Below are positions 57,101 through 64,000 of a stretch of DNA of 64,000 nt, one piece after another. Each line of letters starts with the position of its first letter. Positions within the stretch are counted from its first letter, which is position 1. A program made the position numbers and the translations under genes. Origin of the DNA: Euphorbia lathyris (Eukaryota > Streptophyta > Magnoliopsida > Malpighiales > Euphorbiaceae); NCBI RefSeq assembly GCF_963576675.1, contig NC_088919.1:44538501-44602500 (forward strand), read 5' to 3'. The notes under the pieces were generated by a model. The model made no database searches and was not told the DNA's origin. It saw nothing but the letters and a program-made list of their open reading frames with translations.

Positions 57101-58291
57101 GGCTGGGACTGGGCGGCTATTCAGGATTTGGTGCCAAACTCTACGCTGCTGCTTCTAGCATCGATGGTTATTTTCCCTGAAGCTGAGGAGAAGGATGTCT
57201 GGCGCTAGAATTTAGCCAACTCGGGCGTTTTTAGCGTCAAGACAGCGTATGCAGTAACACAGGATGTGGGAAGTGAGGTGAGACCGCAAATTTGGGAAGT
57301 AATTTGGAAACTGCGTGTCCCTGAGAAGCTGAAAACCTTCTGTTGGCTTCTGATGCACGACGCGGTTTTATCGAATGGTACGAGGGCTGCTAGACATTTG
57401 TGTGAAGACGCAGCTTGCGATGCGTGTGGGATGGCCGAAACAACCATTCACTTATTAAGAGACTGCAGCAGAGCCGCAGACATTTGGCACTCCATTATCC
57501 CGATGACGGAATGGAATCGCTTCTTTAGTATGGAGCTGAAGGAATGGATATCCACTGGTGTGAAAGAGCAGGGAAATTGGCGTAATGTTGAGAGAAACCT
57601 CATGTTCGTCAACGCGACCTGGTGGATCTGGAAATGGAGATGCTCCGCTGTGTTTGATGTCGAAACCACAAGGTGTCAGAATAAGACGGAATTCATTTAC
57701 GGGAAAGCAAAGGAGTGCCAGATTGCTTTTTTAACTGAGCAGCGGTTGAGGGAGAAACCAGTGCGGGAAGTGCTTGTGGGTTGGAAACCGCCGGAGATTG
57801 GCTGGACCAAGATTAACAGTGATGGTGCTCGAAAAGGTCAGTCGGGGTTTGCTGCTGCTGGAGGGGTTGTCCGGGATGCAAATGGAGGCTGGATGGGAGG
57901 ATTTGCGATTAATCTTGGTATATGCTCGGTAGTGCTAGCAGAGCTTTGGGGACTCTTCTTCGGGCTCAGGTATGCTTGGGACAGGAGGTACCGAAAGGTA
58001 ATCTTTGAGATGGACTCCTTATCAGTGGTAAATATAGTAAACAAAGGAACGGAACATAGACACAGTTTTTACTGGTTAATTGTCGAGTGCCAGAAGATGA
58101 TAAATCAAGATTGGGAGGTCAGACTTATTCATGTGCTCCGTGAAGGTAATAGAGCCGCGGACTGGATGGCAAGCTACGCAGGAAGTTTAACTTTGGGTCT
58201 TCACGAGTGTGAGGTGCCTCCTGACATCCAAGATATTCTGTTTTCTGACCTATGTGGTACTTGTCTCCCTAGGATGACAAGTAGTATGTAG
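54167..58291 (+). pseudogene. LINE ORF2: endonuclease, reverse transcriptase, RNase H, with four TAG stops
   Basis: One frame from the ATG at 54167. Endonuclease: IAWNCFGAGG, ALLETR, AGDFNCI, PPYTWFRG, RLDRALYDSNW and NSDHAPILL. RT: SMAPLKAPGEDGFQAFFFQ, LISPCQSSFVPRRQITDN, ILKLDLEKAYDRLSWDF, GLRQGDPLSPYL and the active site FADDIVLM. A zinc-binding linker near 57405 (CEDAACDACGMAETTIHLLRDC) follows. The RNase H has SDGARKG, AELWGL, FEMDSL and NRAADWMA carrying the D-E-D-D residues. The frame is interrupted by TAG at 54437, 55181, 57086 and 57206 and has no visible frameshift. The endonuclease nicks the target and the RT copies the RNA there. A C-terminal RNase H is found in many plant L1 elements. 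Confidence 0.93.
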
Positions 58292-58739
58292 GTTGTTTTG
58301 TTTCCCGGGGTCTTTCCCCTCCTTATTAATCAAAAAAAAAAAAGTTTATACTAATCATCTAACATTATTATACTAACATTATCATGTACATTCAGTTTAT
58401 ACTAATCATCTGTTATTTATGCTAACCATTTATATTTATTCCAATTATTTATATTTATTTTAATTTTCTAAATTAACCAAGCTAATTAAAGTTTGAAATT
58501 AGTTCATTTGTAAATTATTATTTTTTATTACCCTTCAAACAGATTAAATCTGATTTCATTCAAATCCCACTGGTACTCTCACTTCAGCTCTCATCGTTTT
58601 ACATAGGGCAGATTTCCACTATTATATTTTTGTGTTACAGGTTTTAAGAAAAAACTCATTACAAAATATCAGAAAGACAAAAAAAACTAATCAGCAAGAT
58701 AACTTAGAATATATATATATATATTTCCTCCTTTATTTT

Positions 58740-59310
58740 TTTCCTTTCCAGGAGCTCCGCCGCCGTCCTCCGATCACCGGCCATCCACCAGATCTAGAAA
58801 CAAGAGAACTTTTAAAATAACAGATCTAACCAAGAACGTAAAAAGGAGACAACATAGAAATAAAAAAAAAACCTTACCTCAACGCCGACGAGACGAGATG
58901 GAGTTAGACGGCTTGAACAGTAGCGGCAAGAGCTGAGCCGATACGGCGGAGGGGCAGACGGCGCGTCAAAACGGAGGAGACGACGAGCAGGTGCACAACG
59001 GAGTGCTCAGGCAGCAGCAACAGCAGACCAGAGAGCGGAGTGCGACTGTAGATGCGGAGGTAGACGCAGTGACTACGTCTGAGAAGAAGGCTGAGCGGCG
59101 GACTGAGGCAGCAGGTGGAAAACGGATGGGGAGGAGCATCCAGAACGAACTATGGCATCAGGAACGGGTGGCGCCGGCCAAAGGGGTGGCTGTCGCTGCA
59201 AACTTCTTTTTGAGAGAAGAGAAGGAGGGGAGCACGAGTGTGGCTGCACATGAATATGTGCAAATAAACCCTAAAAATCCAAAGTTATATATTTATATTC
59301 ATATTTTTGT
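58740..59310 (-). other. GC-rich patch resembling a captured host-gene 5' end
   Basis: In an AT-rich LTR this patch is markedly GC-rich. On the minus strand there is a TATA-like run (59283-59300), a C/T-rich leader-like stretch, a donor-like CGTTGAG/GTAAGG at 58877, an 84-base A/T-rich interval, and an acceptor-like TTTCTAG at 58794. Then comes an ATG at 58784 starting MAGDRRTAAELLERKK. The + strand also has an acceptor-like TTTCCTTTCCAG at about 58751 and an open frame from 58991 to 59362, so orientation is not certain. It could be a fragment of a host gene carried by the element. I do not recognise the protein. Confidence 0.4.
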
Positions 59311-59479
59311 TATTTTAAATTTACCCTTCAATTTTCATTTCATTACAATTCAGATCCCATAGTTTTAAGTCATTCATATTGAGCCTTCTTATCAATTTGA
59401 CTTTATTAGTTCAAATAACTCTAAATCTTTTTTCATCTACCACATTCTAATTTCTGAATCCAACTCATAAAACCTCCGC

Positions 59480-59800
59480 CATTGGGTAATGATCTGGTGC
59501 TTACTTCATAAATATGATGAATTTCTCGCCAACTTTGCTAAAATTATATTTATTTAATGGAAATGACAATATATGATTTTCTGTTATTTTATCGAGTCTC
59601 TACCGCTGGATAGCAACTTTTAAAACTATCAAATCATCTCGATCATTGGATAATGATTCAAATAAATAAACGATAAATAATTAATAAATTATATACTATT
59701 AATATCTTTAAAAAATGTGTTGATATTTTAAACTATATTTAATCAACAAATAAAAATAATTTACGGGTTCCTCTATCAATTTTGATCGTTGGATAACGAT
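59480..59800 (+). repeat. Four hairpin words with GGAT/GGGT loops in Ogre U5
   Basis: CATT-gggt-AATG at 59480-59491, GCT-ggat-AGC at 59605-59614, ATCATT-ggat-AATGAT at 59642-59657 and ATCGTT-ggat-AACGAT at 59785-59800. The stem bases differ between copies but stay complementary. Confidence 0.6.
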
Positions 59801-60200
59801 TCTATTACGGTCGTATGACCACAACCTTACGAGTATCGTCAAAGGCTTGAATAGATACTATTAACAACATTTCGAGGCAATCATAAACACAAGCACGTAG
59901 AAGTACAACAGTACCGATTTATCAGGCGGGATAGGGTGAGATTTCGTCTCTTCCCTATACGTAACCGGAAACCGAATTTGGAATCATCGCAGACCAATAC
60001 CTTATCCGAACTTTACCCGAATGGGTCAATTCGGAATCAAATCGGTGTCCAATCAGACCGTCAAACTGATTGGTGGCGACTCGAAAACCCCTTGGACCAG
60101 TCTCCTTGGAGGGACTGTCTAGCACCGTTGAAAACCAGTAGAGCGGGAGCCATATCGAAGATATAAACAGTTCGCGATCCGCGGGCACGGGCGCGACAGC

Positions 60201-60219
60201 TGGCGACTCTGCTGGGGAC
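60201..60219 (+). promoter_or_regulatory. Ogre primer-binding site (tRNA-Arg type)
   Basis: TGGCGACTCTGCTGGGGAC starts two bases after the LTR. This sequence is characteristic of Ogre/Retand elements and is assigned to tRNA-Arg from general knowledge. Confidence 0.85.
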
Positions 60220-63200
60220 TTTGATTTCCTGGTTGTGTACGTATTTCTATATGCTTGTACTATGTGTTTATTACTGTATATGCTATTGCTTTGATTAAAT
60301 GTTATTTTCTAGACATATCATTCAAGCCACACTATCACACTCGCACTCAAAGGTCATGGATATGATCTTACCCTTTTCTAGGATCTAGGGCGAGGCAAAG
60401 TACGGACTGTGCTCTCGGGAACACCAAGGTTGGGGTCCTGAAACGCACTCAACTCAAATTGGACTTCCCTACTCAGCAATGATGGGGTTAAGGATTTGTG
60501 ACCTGAACCATGACTTTCCTACCTTTAGAAATAGATCCAAGACCAAATAGAAGCTAGCCCTTTTGTGCAGGTTAACCCTTTAAGGCGTGCATCATAATTA
60601 AAAGTTGATTTATGTGATTTGATTAACGTGTCTGTGATTACACCTAATTGTCTATACGTGTGTCGACATCTAACATAACATGTTTTTCTCATAAAAGATT
60701 ATGAAAGTAATAAATGTCTTATACTTGAAGTATCTAGGATGTTAAAGGATACCTACTTGATTGAAGATTTTGTTTTAAGCATAAAGTGAATCGCTCCTTC
60801 GGATGCCAGAAGTAATTCCCCCTTCGTCCAAATATATTCGAAGAATCAAAATGGACCTTCTTAGGATAAGTCGGTTGTTACAATCATAATCTAAATGGAG
60901 AAATTGTGTCATTCATTTGTTAAAAAAATAATAAAAAAGAAAAAACATCTAAAAACAAGATATGACTCCTAGGATCGAACGCTTTATTTACTCTCTTATA
61001 CCCATTATCGAATAAATATATAAATATGGATATTCGATACTTTCTCGTGGCATCTTCTTCAAGCATAATAGAAATCTTGAATAAAAAACAACAAAGAAAA
61101 GTTGATCTTGAATATCAAAATTGATGGATTAACTCATCAATGGGATAAAGTAATACGATAAAATATGCTTGAAGAAAGAGATAATTATCGAATGCTTATA
61201 TTTATATTTTGTTTCGATCTTGAGTACGAAGAGTATCTAAGGAAGCATTTTTGCCTAGTGAAGTTGTATTTTGATAGCATCACATCACATTATTACATAC
61301 ATTGTATCATGTCATCAGTACACGTGTGTCCAGCATAGGTGTTTATCATGCATCTTGTAGCATCATGTATTCTCTCACGCCCCATGTCGCAAGATACGTC
61401 TTCTCATTTCATAACATTTTCCATGTTGTACATTCCTGTCACGTGTCATATCATTAGGTCAACGTACGTCTAGACTACATGACATCATACACCGTGATTT
61501 TGTCACCACACATATGTGAACACCCCCGTATCAATCATTTCATATCATTCAACAGTATCATAGTTTTTTAGTCTGTACACCACTATGGTTGTGCGAGCTC
61601 CTTTTTCACATGTCAGTTTGTGTCATTTATTATCATGCATAAGCTTTTATAATGATTTTTTTCATAACCATACACGACATGGTCAAATGTGACCTAGTTT
61701 CACACAACATGCATTTCATGTATTATATTTCATTCTTCGTTTTAATGAGAGCAAAATTCTAGGGACCTTTTAGAAAAAATCTTTCACCGTCTCATGCATT
61801 TGCATTGTTTTTCCAAAATGAAAACAAAAATAAAAAAAAGCACATTTAAAACAAAATTGAAAAAATCGTCTGTTTGGCTTGTTCAATCAATAATCCAACA
61901 AAAAAAAGAAAAAAGAAAAAAAACAATAAATAGAGATCATGAATAAAAAAAAGAAAAAAGAAATTTGGGGGACCTTACTTTGATGCCTCAGGGGATTATT
62001 CAATAAATTGCTTCAGAATTATCAGAACGTTCTAAACCTCTAGGACTACCTTGCTCGAAGCAGTATAATCCTAAATACCAGATGCGCATGCCATTCACGA
62101 GCCATTGGACATTCAAGAAAGTTGAATTTTGATTGAACGAAGGATGTATCACGGAGCATCATCTTAAATATTGTCGAAGGTTTAAGAAATGCGCATTCAT
62201 TTCACATATCATTAGGATCATGATTATTTAATAAAATGCATGTTATCATTTTCATTATATCCATACCCCGTACTAAATTCTCCCTTTCGTTCACTCTCAA
62301 ACACATCGTTCATCCATAGGTAACGAAACCATTTTGAAAAGTGATAATGATCAAGATATGATTTCCACTGACCTTCACGCACTTGAGAGATGCTTGAGTT
62401 GAGGTTTAAAAAAAATGAGAAAAAGAAAAAAAAAAGAAATAAAAGAAAAGAAAAAGAAATAAAATTTTGATCATATCATCAAAGAGATCAATGAAGACCA
62501 CATGATAGATGTCTTGCAATCAATTTGTCTTTTCTAGGAAAATTATCTTGATTAAGTCAAAATTTAAAATCATTTGATTATTCCTCGAAGCGAAATATCA
62601 GACTGCTCATGATGAAGGAAATGATTAAGGCCTTCTTTGGATCGTACATTCAGCCTTTAACCTACCTTTTTCAATATACTCCTTTGTTCACCCCTTTGAG
62701 CCATAGACATTTTTTTTATATCGCCAATTTCCCATTTTTCCATAAAAAGTAAACCAATTGATTGAAGAATGATCAAAATTCAATAAAGCGTCAATGTTCG
62801 TTCAATTTGTCTAAAGAACATTTGAAGACACTACAACAGATGAACAAAGCCATCGAAATCTAAAAAGTGCCCGCTAGGTTGAAAACCCGTAAGGGCGATC
62901 AAGGCAAAAGTTAGGGCAAATAAAAACGAAAAAAGAGCCTGCTAGATTGACACTCTCAAAAAGAAATATAGGCAAAAGAAAAGACAAACAATAAAAGTCA
63001 ATCGCCTGAAACTGAAAGTCGATTGAGGGGAAAATCATCCAAGATAGTAGTTTCCTTTTGACAAATAAGGAATTCTCAAAATCAATTGGTTTACTTGATT
63101 CTTCTAAACCCTCTTCCATCATTATTACCCCTTGAAAACCTAAAAAGACCTTTCGATCCTTAGTCATGATGTTAGTCTATATTAGGAGAGAGGAATAATT

Positions 63201-64000
63201 AAATTATGCATATGACAATTTGCATTTCAAATTTGACTTGATCTTGATAATCTAGTTAGAACATGAAGCTATGATTCGAGCATACACGTGGAGCTGTGAC
63301 AAGAAACGTCTTCTCATCAGATAATCAAAAGGAGCTCATCTCGTTATTCAAATAAGAGCAAAAAAAAATGGGAGCATAAATAAAAAAAACTTCAAAATTT
63401 GTGCAAAGACTACAACAAGAGCACTTCAACAAGCAAAATACCAAAAAGCATTGGGGGCAACAAGATCGATCTTTTTAACATCAACATAGACTTATTCACG
63501 TTTGAACCGATAAGAGTCTACAATTGTGAAAAAGGCAAAACTGGGGGAAATCATGGAAATGCCACCAATACAAGCCAATGATTTCATCAAATGTGAGTTG
63601 TGGCAATCGAGACGGCGTCACCAATAAAGGTGAGGTTTAGAAGAACATCACATCGAGACACGTGGAGCAATGAAATCTTCTTTGATCATTTGAACTTTTT
63701 GATGGTTTCATTATCTAAACCATTCTCGAAAAACTCAACGAAAAATAAAATGAAAAACAAAATTCATGCCAACATTCATCTTTTGCTCATAAATCTTCCA
63801 TTGAAAATGGTTTTATTCATTTGTTAAAGAGTCGTGATCCTGAAAAATATGTGAAATGAATGTTTTGACTTTTCTGGAATCACAGTCCCTCACAGAAAAT
63901 GGGACATTGATGCACCACTTCAAATCATTCTTCATCTAGAATCTTGCTTGGGGGCAACCTGGCTAATTTCCTTGGCACCGGATCCTAGGGTTGTAAACGA
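60220..64000 (+). other. Ogre internal leader region, non-coding as far as visible
   Basis: 3.8 kb with no credible gene. Ogre elements have an extra ORF and then gag-pol after a long leader, so these probably start beyond 64000. The stretch at about 61260-61620 is rich in CATCAT and CACGTG-like words, and A-rich runs occur at 61810-61970 and 62405-62470. Short ORFs on either strand show no known motif. Confidence 0.6.

Larger units (their letters stand above)
52605..58342 (+). mobile_element. L1-type LINE with C-terminal RNase H, inserted in Ogre LTR
   Basis: 5.74 kb, with ORF1 and ORF2 in order and a terminal run of 11-12 A. The 17-bp target duplication AGTTTATACTAATCATC occurs at 52588-52604 and 58343-58359. 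The preserved duplication shows the copy is nearly full-length. Both ORFs are damaged by stops, and ORF1 also by a frameshift. Confidence 0.95.
58343..60198 (+). repeat. Ogre 5' LTR, second part (R-U5) and target duplicate of the LINE
   Basis: Continues the LTR after the LINE. It contains a GC-rich gene-like patch (58740-59270), four GGAT-loop hairpin words (59480-59800) and the LTR end GGGCGCGACA at 60198. The rest is AT-rich. Confidence 0.75.
51337..64000 (+). mobile_element. Ogre/Tat-type Ty3/gypsy element, 3' part off-window
   Basis: The LTR start TGTAGATACCCATTTTTGTC is the familiar Ogre/Retand style. The LTR ends GGGCGCGACA at 60198, followed by TGGCGACTCTGCTGGGGAC, the tRNA-Arg-type primer site of this group. 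The LTR is about 3.1 kb after subtracting the nested LINE (52605-58342 plus one duplicate). The internal region to 64000 is the long leader typical of Ogre elements; gag and pol are not reached. It is inserted in gag of element B, in opposite orientation. The likely duplicate is ATATC (51332-51336). Confidence 0.85.

Noticed and set aside
62874..63167. Minus-strand 97 aa ORF in the Ogre leader
   Set aside because: No motif, opposite to the element, and in low-complexity AT-rich sequence.
1..64000. Search for tRNA, rRNA or complete host protein genes
   Set aside because: No cloverleaf-like tRNA, rRNA block or multi-exon host gene could be recognised by reading; tRNA matches are only the primer-binding sites.

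Overview
The window is plant nuclear DNA, most likely from an angiosperm and probably a eudicot. It contains no complete host gene, rRNA or tRNA. Almost all of it is a stack of nested transposable elements. The evidence is Ty3/gypsy elements of the Athila and Tat/Ogre types, Ty1/copia elements, an L1-type LINE with a C-terminal RNase H domain, a Helitron, Mutator-like elements with 9-bp target duplications and Tourist-like MITEs. All are typical of plant genomes. I named the elements A to E for reference.

Left block (1-26558). Element A is an Athila-like gypsy element on the + strand. It runs in from beyond the left edge and ends at 23888. Its reverse transcriptase is split, a few codons after the catalytic FMDD, by element C (1688-13337). 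C is a second Athila-like gypsy element with two 1282-bp LTRs, a tRNA-Asp-type primer site and a 5-bp target duplication. Downstream of pol, A carries a Mutator-like foldback element (15606-17443) with GAA/TTC-rich arms. It then has two intact but diverged accessory ORFs in tandem (17908-18837 and 19576-20844), a structured 3' region and its 3' LTR (22372-23888). A is itself inserted into element D, a minus-strand copia element whose LTR, primer site, gag, protease and most of its integrase remain (23889-26558).

Middle block (26559-32619). This is AT-rich and non-coding. It holds a MITE with a 9-bp duplication (27322-27664) and a Helitron whose 5' region is tandemly repeated about seven times (27782-29664). 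The Helitron array is interrupted by a Tourist-like MITE (28408-28720). Further on are a Mutator-like element with doubled inverted repeats (29998-30847) and a second Tourist-like MITE (31495-31927).

Right block (32620-64000). Element B is a minus-strand, gag-only gypsy element that starts with its 3' LTR at 32620-34353. Three later insertions hit its gag gene: copia element E of the SIRE type (37539-49137, duplication GTTTG), a solo LTR (49575-51252, duplication TGGGC), and an Ogre/Tat element (51337 to beyond the right edge). The Ogre 5' LTR contains a 5.7-kb LINE (52605-58342, 17-bp duplication) and a GC-rich patch that resembles a captured host-gene 5' end with an intron.

The most unusual signal is shared by three elements. 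A, B and E each carry their own short, often self-complementary word, repeated in close pairs. The words lie both in the LTR and in the region after pol or gag, near the accessory ORFs where these are present. The words are AATCTCAGTCGCGA-like in A, ACGCCCCGCGT-like in B and ACTCAGC/GCTGAGT in E. B alone has about 30 copies. Accessory proteins of one general type appear in A (twice), in C and in copia E. All element-family assignments rest on recognised motifs read by eye; no database search was possible.
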